Below are positions 1 through 6,461 of a stretch of 12,548 nt of DNA, one piece after another. Position 1 is the stretch's first letter; each line of letters opens with the position of its first letter. Below the pieces are notes generated by a model. The model made no database searches, had not been told where the DNA came from, and was given only the letters and a program-made list of their open reading frames with translations. The position numbers and the translations under genes were made by a program. Source of the DNA: an uncultured Legionella sp. (GTDB lineage: Bacteria; Pseudomonadota; Gammaproteobacteria; Legionellales; Legionellaceae); the NCBI GenBank assembly GCA_903885895.1, contig CAISKC010000467.1, forward strand, positions 1-12,548, given 5' to 3'.

Positions 1-875
1 GGCAAGCGCGCTATGTTGCACAGCAACTATCTCAACTCTCCCCACACATAAACATCGAGCTCGTACCCATGACTACTTCTGGGGATCGATTTTTAAACCA
101 TCAAACCGCGGCTCAAGGCGGTAAAGGATTATTTGTCAAAGAATTAGAAGAAGCTTTATTGCAAAATAGAGCTGACATTGCAGTTCATTCTATGAAAGAC
201 GTGCCTGCTATCCAACCAGATGGATTGGGCATCGTCGCTATATCGCAGCGCGAAAATCCACATGATGCTTTCGTGAGTCACCGCTACACCACTTTAGCAG
301 ATTTGCCATTACAAGCGACCATTGGCACCTCAAGTATACGCCGTCAATCACAATTACTGGCTTATCGTCCTGATTTAAAAATGATTGACCTACGTGGTAA
401 TATTCAAACACGCCTCGCTAAGCTTATCTCAACCCCTTGTGATGCCATTATTCTTGCTGCAGCTGGTTTGATTCGCATGGATTTGCAAGATCAGATTCAA
501 CAAATCATCCCAGAAAATCTGATGCTACCAGCTTGCGGACAAGGCGCTCTAGGCATAGAGTGTCGCTTGGACGACGTACAAACACGCAATCAAATCGCAG
601 CGCTCAATGATCCCTTAACAGCCCTCTGTGTGACCACTGAGAGACAAGTCAATGCCATCTTAGGTGGACATTGTCATGTCCCGCTAGCTGTGTATTGCCG
701 CATACAAGGACCCGATCTACTGTTACAAGCCAAAGTTTTATCTGCAGATGGGACCATTACGCTAACCGCATCCAGTACAGGCCAGCAAGAACAAGCCTTT
801 CATTTAGCACAAGATTGCACCCAACAATTGTTAGCACAAGGAGCGCAACAATTATTACACGCCAACCACCCATAG
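1..875 (+). CDS. hemC: Hydroxymethylbilane synthase (porphobilinogen deaminase), 5' end cut by window edge
   Basis: This cytosolic enzyme joins four porphobilinogen molecules into hydroxymethylbilane, the linear precursor used by HemD. The reading frame is open from base 3, upstream of the first ATG at 69, and the residues before that ATG (QARYVAQQLS, then INIELVP) are normal HemC sequence, so ATG 69 is internal and the true start lies left of the window. Counting from Met 69, the active-site motif HSMKDVP covers residues 40-46, with the catalytic Asp at 44. GTSSIRRQ is at 87-94, DLRGNIQTR at 107-115 and the CGQGALGIE stretch at 156-164. The Cys that carries the dipyrromethane cofactor is in GGHCHVP at residue 202 (bases 672-674). 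It ends at TAG 873-875. It is first in the hemCDXY operon, and hemD begins within its last codons. Identification is secure. Confidence 0.97.
   Translation, partial: QARYVAQQLSQLSPHINIELVPMTTSGDRFLNHQTAAQGGKGLFVKELEEALLQNRADIAVHSMKDVPAIQPDGLGIVAISQRENPHDAFVSHRYTTLADLPLQATIGTSSIRRQSQLLAYRPDLKMIDLRGNIQTRLAKLISTPCDAIILAAAGLIRMDLQDQIQQIIPENLMLPACGQGALGIECRLDDVQTRNQIAALNDPLTALCVTTERQVNAILGGHCHVPLAVYCRIQGPDLLLQAKVLSADGTITLTASSTGQQEQAFHLAQDCTQQLLAQGAQQLLHANHP
838..843 (+). promoter_or_regulatory. Shine-Dalgarno sequence that would set an ATT start for hemD
   Basis: AAGGAG lies inside the last codons of hemC, 7 bases before an ATT codon at 851 that is in the hemD frame. No ATG, GTG or TTG near the expected hemD N-terminus has a comparable site. 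The bases also encode Gln-Gly-Ala of HemC, so the match could be coincidental. Confidence 0.5.
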
Positions 876-1633
876 GCGGGCTACGAGTTCTGAATACACG
901 CCCCAAACATCAAGCAGAAGTCATGAACCAAATGCTTCTTACGGCTGGCTGCATTCCCGTGGCATTACCAGTACTCGAGATCCAACCTTTATCGCTAGAT
1001 TGGCTAATATCGTTCCCTTCTCTAGTCAGTATTCAAAAGGCTATTTTTGTCAGTACCAATGCTGTACATTATTTTTTTGCGGGCTTACAGACACAACAGA
1101 TCGCTTGGCCCCAGAGCATTCAGACTTTCGCAATCGGCTCTGGCACTGCCGCAGCGCTTGCGCAACACCACGTGAGAGATGTCCAAATTCCAGAAATATC
1201 GGACAGTGAGCATCTTTTAGCGCTACCAGCTCTGCAAAAGATTCAACAGGAATCGATCTTGCTAATTTCTGGCGATAAAGGCCGTCCTTTATTAGACACG
1301 CATTTGCTCAAGCGCCAAGCGCTGGTACATCATGTCAGCGTCTATCGACGTGCATTACCCAAAAAAAACCTGCCATTTACGCACGCATTATGGCAAGATG
1401 ATGCAGTCGATATTATACTGATGTTGAGTCACGAAGCGATTGACAATTTATTTGTCTTATTTGAAGAAGGCGCCAGAACCTGGCTACAATCCAAACCATG
1501 GATTGTGATTAGCCCAAGACTGGTAGAGATTGCACATAGTTATCATGTCAAGACAGTGATTCTTTCAGAATATACTGACATCATAACCACATTGATGAGA
1601 TTGATGCATGAGCATAGACCAGATATCCGTTAA
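851..1633 (+). CDS. hemD: Uroporphyrinogen-III synthase, probable ATT start
   Basis: HemD closes hydroxymethylbilane with inversion of ring D to give uroporphyrinogen III. The N-terminal family signature LRVLNTRPKHQAE is clear, followed by a two-lobed protein with the low sequence conservation usual for HemD. A late motif, FVSTNAVHYFF, and a C-terminal segment, WIVISPRLVEIAHSY, also fit. The start is a problem. The frame is open upstream as far as ATG 671, but that would put 67 unrelated residues, read out of frame from hemC, in front of the domain. ATG 925 would delete the signature. TTG 815 has no ribosome binding site. ATT 851 lies 7 bases after AAGGAG and gives 260 residues, the usual family length, so I chose it. 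It overlaps hemC by 25 bases and hemX by 26, which suggests translational coupling. The gene call is sure; the start is about even odds. Confidence 0.88.
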   Translation: MITRQPPIGGLRVLNTRPKHQAEVMNQMLLTAGCIPVALPVLEIQPLSLDWLISFPSLVSIQKAIFVSTNAVHYFFAGLQTQQIAWPQSIQTFAIGSGTAAALAQHHVRDVQIPEISDSEHLLALPALQKIQQESILLISGDKGRPLLDTHLLKRQALVHHVSVYRRALPKKNLPFTHALWQDDAVDIILMLSHEAIDNLFVLFEEGARTWLQSKPWIVISPRLVEIAHSYHVKTVILSEYTDIITTLMRLMHEHRPDIR

Positions 1634-2672
1634 CAGCGAACCGACCCCTCCCCCCTCTTTACCAGAGGCAAGCATCGTAAAAAAAGAATCGATGCGTTCT
1701 TTGGGAACCCTTATTCTTAGCATCCTGGCTATCGCGCTTAGCAGCACAACCATCGTGCTCTATCAAAAACTACATACTCAAATTCAGCACAGTACAACGT
1801 CAGTCAATACACAAAATCATCAAAACAAAGACTGGCAAAGCATGCAAACTCAAATTCAAAAGCTTGGGCAAACACAGCAAGAATTAAGCACACAAATGGT
1901 GACAAATCAGCAACACCTAGAACAGCTCATACAAACACAGCCATATCAAACACAAGATTGGGACATTCAGAAAGCACGTTATTATTTAGATTTAGCTCAA
2001 ATCGATGCTGAATGGTCACATAACAGTAATACTACCTTACATTTATTGCAACATGCTGACCAAATTCTAGCGCATTCCAACCACCCGAATGTGCAGCGCA
2101 TTCGTCAGGCTATTGCACTAGATATCACGGCCATTATGCAAATCCCGTCTATTGATACCAAGGGTATTTTAGCTAAACTCGCTACTATCAATAACCAAAT
2201 TGCACAACTCAGTACGCAATTCTACCCAGCACATGCATCGAGTCCAAATCCTACCACGCCCGCTGAGCCAACGCCTACTTGGCGCGCTAATTGGGATAGC
2301 AGCATGCAGCAATTACGTGGCTTGATCAGCATTCGTCACCAGGATGAGGACGCCTTAGCGCCCCTTAACCCTGATTATATTGCATTGTTACGTGAGAACA
2401 TTCGTATGAACCTCCAGCAGGCAGAACTAGGGATCATCGAACAACGCGAAGCGCTCTATACTTTAGCATTACAAGCCGCAATCAACAGTATTTCTTTTGG
2501 CTTCAATCAAAATAATGCTCAAACTCAAGCTCTGATTCAATCTTTACAAGATCTCAAAAAAATAACCGTGGTCTTTCCCATGCCAACCCTGCATCCCTAC
2601 TCACAACTCTTCGATCCCAGCACGCCCAACTCAAGCTCGGCCCAAACACCTGACTTACAGGATCCCTCATGA
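1608..2672 (+). CDS. hemX: HemX-family inner-membrane protein
   Basis: This 354-residue protein matches the proteobacterial HemX family that follows hemD. It is often labelled uroporphyrinogen-III methyltransferase, but it has none of the SAM-binding motifs of true CysG/CobA enzymes. A Pro-rich cytoplasmic N-terminus (residues 1-28) is followed by one membrane span at about 31-52. A Gln/Thr-rich, probably coiled-coil stretch covers about 53-115. The family core begins at WDIQKARYYLDLAQIDAEWS (about 118-137), and LRGLISIRHQDEDALAPL lies near residues 236-253. The tail (about 335-354) is Pro/Ser-rich and probably disordered. The likely topology is a periplasmic C-terminal domain. The start ATG overlaps the hemD end by 26 bases; an internal ATG at 1692 just before the membrane span is a less likely alternative. 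The last bases form an ATGA overlap with hemY. The molecular role is poorly known for the family. Confidence 0.9.
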   Translation: MSIDQISVNSEPTPPPSLPEASIVKKESMRSLGTLILSILAIALSSTTIVLYQKLHTQIQHSTTSVNTQNHQNKDWQSMQTQIQKLGQTQQELSTQMVTNQQHLEQLIQTQPYQTQDWDIQKARYYLDLAQIDAEWSHNSNTTLHLLQHADQILAHSNHPNVQRIRQAIALDITAIMQIPSIDTKGILAKLATINNQIAQLSTQFYPAHASSPNPTTPAEPTPTWRANWDSSMQQLRGLISIRHQDEDALAPLNPDYIALLRENIRMNLQQAELGIIEQREALYTLALQAAINSISFGFNQNNAQTQALIQSLQDLKKITVVFPMPTLHPYSQLFDPSTPNSSSAQTPDLQDPS

Positions 2673-3859
2673 TACTATTTATGATTGCTGCGTTTGGTTT
2701 ATTGCTCGCTTCCGTTTATTTGGGAACCTGGTTACAACATGATCCTGGATACGTCTTAATCATGATCCATCATTGGACAATTGAATCAACCTTTTGGGTT
2801 GCAGCAACCGCGATGATTATCTTAGTCATTCTGCTCCAAATCGCTTTATTTACTATTAAAAATATTGTAGGGATCCCTCACTATTGGCGGCAATGGCGTG
2901 ATACGCGCCGCTTAAGTCGCGCGCAAACTAAAACCAAAAAAGGCATGATTGAATTTAGCGAAGGTCACTGGCACACAGCCAAAAAACATTTGATAGCAGC
3001 CGCACCCAATGTGGAGCAGCCATTGGTTAATTACCTAACCGCTGCCAAAGCAGCTGAAAAATTAGGCGATCATCGGTTGCGCGATCAATATTTACATCAA
3101 GCTCAAGCTGCTGCGCCAGATGCAACCATCGCAATTGAACTCACTCAAGCACAACTCCAAGTAGACAACCAGGAATGGGAAGAAGCATTGGCCACACTCA
3201 ACGCATTACAGATCATTGCACCAGATCACCCTTATGTCATCCAACTGTTTATACAAGTCTACCAAGCCATGCATAATTGGGCTGATTTGCTAGTCATCTT
3301 ACCCAAGCTCAAAACCAGCCCGTCTCTCTCAGAGAAAGATATTCACCAAATCAAAAGACAGGCTTATCTGAACCTAATCCAAATTTGGCTTAGTCAACCT
3401 GTTCTTGAGAAAAAAAACATATCAATGCTTCAAACATTACCACATGATTTGAAACATGATCCTGAAATCATAACATGGTATGGACGTTATTTATTACATC
3501 ATCTCCAATACCAAATTGCAGAAAAAAGCATCCGAGAATGTCTTAAAATCAATAAAAACCCCGAGCTCATTGCCTTATATGGGCAGCTTAATGCAGAATA
3601 CGTACGCATCCCGTTTATAGAATCGTTGCTCCGCCAAGATCCCAATTCCGCTGAATTACATTTATGTCTCGGACAATTATTCCTCACCAAACAAGTTTGG
3701 GGTACCGCTAAAAACCATCTAGAAAAAAGTTTGCAAATTCAGCCCTCTATCCAAGCTTATCATGCCTTAGGAACGCTATTAGAAACATTGGACCAACAGA
3801 CAGCGGCCTGTCACGCCTATCGACAAGGATTAGAATTATTCAGCCAACAGCAAGATTAG
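2669..3859 (+). CDS. hemY: HemY-family membrane protein with TPR repeats
   Basis: This is the 396-residue proteobacterial HemY of the hem operon. It is unrelated to the Bacillus protoporphyrinogen oxidase of the same name. Two N-terminal membrane spans lie at about residues 1-22 and 42-66, separated by the short loop LQHDPGYVLI, as in the HemY_N domain. A basic stretch (RQWRDTRRLSRAQTKTKK, about 74-91) follows. The rest is helical repeats of TPR type, including EQPLVNYLTAAKAAEKLGD (about 116-134), which is close to the E. coli protein, and C-terminal repeats ending in ACHAYRQGLELF. It starts inside the hemX stop codon (ATGA), so translation is probably coupled. It is the last gene of the operon. 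Its exact role is uncertain; the family is thought to act as an inner-membrane scaffold in the late haem pathway. Confidence 0.93.
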   Translation: MILFMIAAFGLLLASVYLGTWLQHDPGYVLIMIHHWTIESTFWVAATAMIILVILLQIALFTIKNIVGIPHYWRQWRDTRRLSRAQTKTKKGMIEFSEGHWHTAKKHLIAAAPNVEQPLVNYLTAAKAAEKLGDHRLRDQYLHQAQAAAPDATIAIELTQAQLQVDNQEWEEALATLNALQIIAPDHPYVIQLFIQVYQAMHNWADLLVILPKLKTSPSLSEKDIHQIKRQAYLNLIQIWLSQPVLEKKNISMLQTLPHDLKHDPEIITWYGRYLLHHLQYQIAEKSIRECLKINKNPELIALYGQLNAEYVRIPFIESLLRQDPNSAELHLCLGQLFLTKQVWGTAKNHLEKSLQIQPSIQAYHALGTLLETLDQQTAACHAYRQGLELFSQQQD

Positions 3860-4041
3860 TCGATCTGATTTTTTACCGTCATTGTGAACTGATTTCAATG
3901 GCATTAACACAGTTCCCGAGCGAAAACCAGTACCACCTACCTGGCTTACTTGACACACCATGTTTATATACTAACCTTAAATAATAATATCAATTTGCTA
4001 TTTTTAGCCTATTTTCATATTTAATTTAGGAGTCACTCATC
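3860..4041 (+). promoter_or_regulatory. Intergenic region with possible promoter for the 4042 gene
   Basis: This AT-rich 182-base spacer separates hemY from the next gene. It holds a perfect TTGACA at 3950-3955 and the possible -10 hexamers TATACT (3967-3972) and TTAAAT (3977-3982). Neither sits at the ideal 16-18 base distance (11 and 21 bases), so the promoter is only suggested. A 6-bp inverted repeat (GAACTG 3886-3891, CAGTTC 3910-3915) has no T run after it and is not a convincing terminator for the hem operon. Confidence 0.3.
4027..4032 (+). promoter_or_regulatory. Strong ribosome binding site of the 4042 gene
   Basis: TAGGAG lies 9 bases before the ATG at 4042. It fixes the coding strand of this segment, where the opposite strand also happens to be open over almost the same length. 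Confidence 0.75.
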
Positions 4042-4515
4042 ATGGATGAAGAAAATGAAAAGCAAAAAAAAGACGCTGACGGTAACCTAATTGATGCAAA
4101 AACGAAGAAAAAAATAGACCCTGACGGTAATTTATTAAGCGATCCTGTTAAGGTTCCGGCACAAGTTGCCAACTCAGCCACTAATGCTGTTTCTAATGCA
4201 GCAGACACTGCTGAAAAACTTGTCAAGACAGGCGCCAACATAGCGTCAGAGGTAGCATCGATTCCTGGACGGGTGATCGGATCAATGGGTGGAGGCGTAG
4301 CCAGAGGGGGTATGGAGCAAGTGGGCGAAGGCGCCCGTCCTACTCTCGAAACATTCGGTAAAACTGCCGGATCTGTCATGAGCAATATACCAAACGCCAC
4401 ACCTGGCGCACCGACCGCAAACGCAGCTCCCGCTGCCCCTACCAGTAGCGCAGGGGCAAACCCATCTAGCCCATTTAACATCAATCCTTTCAGTAACAAA
4501 CCGAAACCCAAGTAA
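4042..4515 (+). CDS. Unrecognised low-complexity protein with DxDGNL repeats
   Basis: I do not recognise this 157-residue protein. Three zones can be seen. Residues 1-40 are highly charged and contain two near-copies of an Asp-rich motif, DADGNLID (11-18) and DPDGNLLSD (26-34), linked by a Lys-rich stretch. The DxDG core resembles a calcium-binding loop, but no full EF-hand is present. Residues 41-120 are rich in Ala, Gly, Val and Ser with spaced glycines (GRVIGSMGGGVARGGMEQVG, 76-95), like a glycine-zipper or weakly amphipathic helix. Residues 120-157 are rich in Ala, Pro, Ser and Asn and end in a basic tail with NPF at 148-150. There is no signal peptide and no ordinary hydrophobic membrane span. 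A strong ribosome binding site supports translation. It could be a surface-associated, stress-related or exported protein; none of these is proven. Confidence 0.72.
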   Translation: MDEENEKQKKDADGNLIDAKTKKKIDPDGNLLSDPVKVPAQVANSATNAVSNAADTAEKLVKTGANIASEVASIPGRVIGSMGGGVARGGMEQVGEGARPTLETFGKTAGSVMSNIPNATPGAPTANAAPAAPTSSAGANPSSPFNINPFSNKPKPK

Positions 4516-4529
4516 GTATTTCAAGCATT

Positions 4530-4555
4530 GGTGGACACGCTGAGCTGTATCCACC
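4530..4555 (+). terminator. Weak hairpin after the 4042 gene
   Basis: GGTGGA (4530-4535) and TCCACC (4550-4555) form a 6-bp GC-rich stem with a 14-base loop, 15 bases after the stop codon. No T run follows, so it is at best a weak or factor-dependent terminator or an RNA 3'-end stabiliser. Confidence 0.3.
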
Positions 4556-4581
4556 TTACACACTTAAGCGTAGCAAGAAAC

Positions 4582-4610
4582 TTCTTAAATGGTTTAATAC
4601 ATTTTAAGAA
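4582..4610. repeat. AT-rich inverted repeat
   Basis: TTCTTAAA (4582-4589) and TTTAAGAA (4603-4610) are perfect 8-base inverted copies, 13 bases apart. Both lie in the non-coding stretch 4516-4705, which otherwise holds no gene that I can support. It could be an operator-like site or simply an AT-rich coincidence. Confidence 0.35.
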
Positions 4611-4705
4611 CTTTGCATTTCAGCTATGTTGGAAGCATGTATTTAAATCAAGCAAATCAGCACCTACTAATTTATGAGTTGGCAGACACTATAAACCTCA
4701 TAAAA

Positions 4706-4891
4706 TTAACAGCCTGACATCAAAATTGTGTTTGCTGTTTGCGATAAATCTCTAAGCTGCGTTTCAATGAGTTCCGTTAAACCTCTTTCAAATCCACCGC
4801 GTGTTCTTCCACCATTAAATTGAACATAATGATTGATCGCATCGCCAATAATTTGCGCTTGTTCCTCTGTAATATGACCATTATTCTTCAT
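4706..4891 (-). CDS. Small unrecognised protein, second of an overlapping pair or 3' part of a frameshifted gene
   Basis: This frame encodes 61 residues, beginning MKNNGHITEEQAQIIGDAIN and ending in RDLSQTANTILMSGC. The composition is that of a soluble helical protein and looks like real coding sequence, but I do not recognise a family. Its ATG overlaps the stop of the small upstream ORF by ATGA, which would allow coupled translation, and it has no clear ribosome binding site of its own. The frame stays open and protein-like for 15 codons upstream of the ATG (for example LSAKRVEIVN), back to a TAA just before a run of seven T residues. That argues that it was once joined in one frame to the upstream ORF, giving a product of about 93 residues. 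Confidence 0.5.
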   Translation of the reverse strand: MKNNGHITEEQAQIIGDAINHYVQFNGGRTRGGFERGLTELIETQLRDLSQTANTILMSGC

Positions 4892-4986
4892 ATTAACAAT
4901 TTCAACTCGCTTTGCTGATAAAAAAACTCTTTAGCCACACCGTCATCATTACGCCGATCCGGAGTAGAGAGTGTACGTCCTAGCAT
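4888..4986 (-). CDS. 32-residue ORF with strong ribosome binding site, 5' part of the pair
   Basis: This short ORF starts at ATG 4986, 5 bases after AAGGAG (bases 4992-4997 on the plus strand read CTCCTT), and ends at TGA inside the ATG of the 61-residue ORF. It begins MLGRTLSTPDRRNDDGVAKE. After the seven-T run (4920-4926) it reads YQQSELKLLI and stops. One extra T, or slippage on the run, would instead carry it into the frame of the 61-residue ORF through FFLSAKRVEIVN. It is therefore either a true small coupled gene or the start of one broken gene. No known family is recognised. Confidence 0.5.
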   Translation of the reverse strand: MLGRTLSTPDRRNDDGVAKEFFYQQSELKLLI

Positions 4987-4991
4987 ATTAA

Positions 4992-4997
4992 CTCCTT
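4992..4997 (-). promoter_or_regulatory. Ribosome binding site of the small minus-strand gene
   Basis: Read on the minus strand the bases are AAGGAG, 5 bases before ATG 4986. This is the strongest evidence that the small minus-strand frame is or was translated from here. Confidence 0.6.
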
Positions 4998-5056
4998 CAT
5001 AAACAAACCTAATTAATTGTCCATACAGCGGCAGTAATTGTATCAGAGAATATTGA

Positions 5057-5182
5057 ACAGATACTATTATTGAGTGGTGGGATGAACGCTATAGGCATAT
5101 ATTAGAATGCGCATCTAAAAAATTTAGTCCCTACATGACAAAACAAACAATTGCTCTGGCGATTGGTATTGATAATAAATAA
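5057..5182 (+). pseudogene. Coding remnant without a start codon
   Basis: After an in-frame TGA at 5054-5056 this frame runs 41 codons to TAA 5180-5182. It reads like the C-terminus of a real protein: EWWDERYRHILECASKKF, then MTKQTIALAIGIDNK. The only ATG in it (5135) would leave 15 residues, and no ribosome binding site is visible. I read it as the 3' scrap of a decayed gene lying between the small minus-strand gene and queH. The parent family is unknown, and chance openness of a 41-codon frame cannot be excluded. Confidence 0.3.
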
Positions 5183-5212
5183 AGAAAATACTGTAAGGAG
5201 ACTTAACCGGCA

Positions 5213-5232
5213 TTAGGTCATCATTCACCTAA
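5213..5232. repeat. Short hairpin downstream of queH
   Basis: TTAGGT (5213-5218) and ACCTAA (5227-5232) form a perfect 6-bp stem with an 8-base loop, 25 bases beyond the queH stop codon. There is no T run on either strand, so its use as a terminator for the cca-orn-queH transcript is only possible. Confidence 0.25.
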
Positions 5233-5256
5233 CCCTGAATTGCACTTCGTTTCCCG

Positions 5257-5907
5257 CTACGCTTCTTTTTCCTCATCGCCGTAATAATTCACGCCTATTT
5301 TTACGCGTTCACGGCCGTTGGTTTTGCGCCAGGTATTGGTGTCACGGAGTGAGTAGACACAACCGCAATATTCTTGTTTATAAAAGTTTTCGCGTTTCGC
5401 AATGTCATACATCCGAGCAGCGCCACCTTGTTTGCGCCAATTATACGTCCAATACTCCATATTGGCGTAGCGCGCAGCAGCTCTTTGACCAGCACCATTG
5501 ATTTGTTCCATGTCCTTCCAACGTGAAATCCCCAACGAACTACAAATCACAGGAAAGCCATGCTCCGACGCATACAATGCCGTGCGTTCAAAGCGCATAT
5601 CAAAACAAGCAGTACAACGTTTGCCTCGTTCTGGCTCGTATTCTAAACCTTTGATTCTGGCAAACCAATTATCTTTGTCATAATCTGCATCAATAAATGG
5701 AATACCATGTTGTTCAGCAAATTTAATGTTTTCTTGTTTGCGGATCTCATATTCTTGAATAGGATGAATATTGGGATTATAGAAAAAAATGGAAAAATCG
5801 ATCTCTGAAGCCAATAAAGCTTCCATCACTTCTCCAGAACAAGGCGCACAACAGGAATGTAAAAGTAATTTTTCTGCCGCATTGGGCAAAGACAGTTTTT
5901 CACGCAT
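5257..5907 (-). CDS. queH: Epoxyqueuosine reductase QueH
   Basis: QueH reduces epoxyqueuosine to queuosine at the wobble base of GUN-anticodon tRNAs, the last step of queuosine synthesis. It is the non-homologous replacement for QueG. Counting from the chosen start there are 216 residues, with all the family landmarks. LLLHSCCAPCS is at about 14-24 (Cys 19, 20 and 23). FYNPNIHPIQEYEIRKQEN is at 42-60, CTACFDMRFERTA at 98-110 (Cys 98 and 101), and EYCGCVYSLRDTN at 179-191 (Cys 181 and 183). These cysteines are the expected iron and iron-sulfur ligands plus redox pair. The frame is open back to 5955, but ATG 5907 sits one base after the orn stop (TAAAATG) and directly precedes the domain, so it is preferred. 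It is the last gene of the cca-orn-queH operon. Confidence 0.93.
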   Translation of the reverse strand: MREKLSLPNAAEKLLLHSCCAPCSGEVMEALLASEIDFSIFFYNPNIHPIQEYEIRKQENIKFAEQHGIPFIDADYDKDNWFARIKGLEYEPERGKRCTACFDMRFERTALYASEHGFPVICSSLGISRWKDMEQINGAGQRAAARYANMEYWTYNWRKQGGAARMYDIAKRENFYKQEYCGCVYSLRDTNTWRKTNGRERVKIGVNYYGDEEKEA

Positions 5908-5908
5908 T

Positions 5909-6454
5909 TTATTTAGCCTGGATAAAATGTTGTCTATAATACACCAATTCTGCAATAGAATCTTTGATATCGTCTAAAGCCAAATGTTTCGATTGTTTCT
6001 CAACACCCGACATAAGACTAGGATTCCAGCGCAAAACCAATTCCTTCAAAGTACTCACATCCAGTTGGCGATAATGGAAAAAAGCAGCCAAATTTGGCAT
6101 ATATTCACAAAGAAAACGCCTATCCAGACAAATACTGTTGCCACACATCGGTGACTTACCACTATCTATCCATGTCTGCAAAAAAGCAATGGTTTGTCGT
6201 TCAGCCTCTTGTTCATCAATCAGACTCGCCTTAACGCGTGCAACCAATCCAGATTGATTATGTTGTCGTGTATTCCAAGCATCCATCTCAGCTAATAGCT
6301 CATCGGATTGATGAATGGCAATCGAAGGGCCTTCTGCCAAAACAACCAAATTGCTATCTGTAACGACCGTTGCCAATTCTATGATCCGCTCTTTTTTCGG
6401 ATCAAGCCCCGTCATTTCCAGATCAATCCAAATTAAATTATGATTTGATTTCAT
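5909..6454 (-). CDS. orn: Oligoribonuclease
   Basis: Orn is a 3'-to-5' exoribonuclease that degrades two- to five-residue RNA oligomers, including the pGpG left by cyclic-di-GMP breakdown, and completes RNA turnover in the cytosol. The 181-residue protein has the full DEDDh catalytic set: Asp11 and Glu13 in IWIDLEMTGLDP, Asp111 in CGNSICLDRRFL, His157 in KHLALDD and Asp162. The length equals that of the E. coli enzyme and the similarity runs end to end (FHYRQLDVSTLKEL at 126-139). A small difference is Cys-Leu where E. coli has Gly-Gln just before Asp111. It starts 7 bases after the cca stop and ends 1 base before queH, so the three genes are almost certainly co-transcribed. Confidence 0.98.
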   Translation of the reverse strand: MKSNHNLIWIDLEMTGLDPKKERIIELATVVTDSNLVVLAEGPSIAIHQSDELLAEMDAWNTRQHNQSGLVARVKASLIDEQEAERQTIAFLQTWIDSGKSPMCGNSICLDRRFLCEYMPNLAAFFHYRQLDVSTLKELVLRWNPSLMSGVEKQSKHLALDDIKDSIAELVYYRQHFIQAK

Positions 6455-6461
6455 TCAATTT

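Noticed and set aside
671..850. ATG 671 as the hemD start, giving a 320-residue protein
   Set aside because: The extra N-terminus is simply hemC read out of frame, has no HemD similarity, and would overlap hemC by about 200 bases.
3886..3915. Inverted repeat GAACTG/CAGTTC as the hem operon terminator
   Set aside because: The stem has only 6 bp with an 18-base loop and is not followed by a T run.
4026..4511. 161-codon minus-strand frame opposite the 4042 gene
   Set aside because: The plus strand has a strong ribosome binding site and a charged, protein-like N-terminus. The minus frame has no ribosome binding site and a skewed Ala/Leu/Pro composition, as expected from the antisense of an Ala/Gly/Ser-rich gene.
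5908..5955. N-terminal extension of queH to ATG 5955
   Set aside because: These 16 residues come from the end of orn in another frame. ATG 5907, one base after the orn stop, gives the normal QueH N-terminus.
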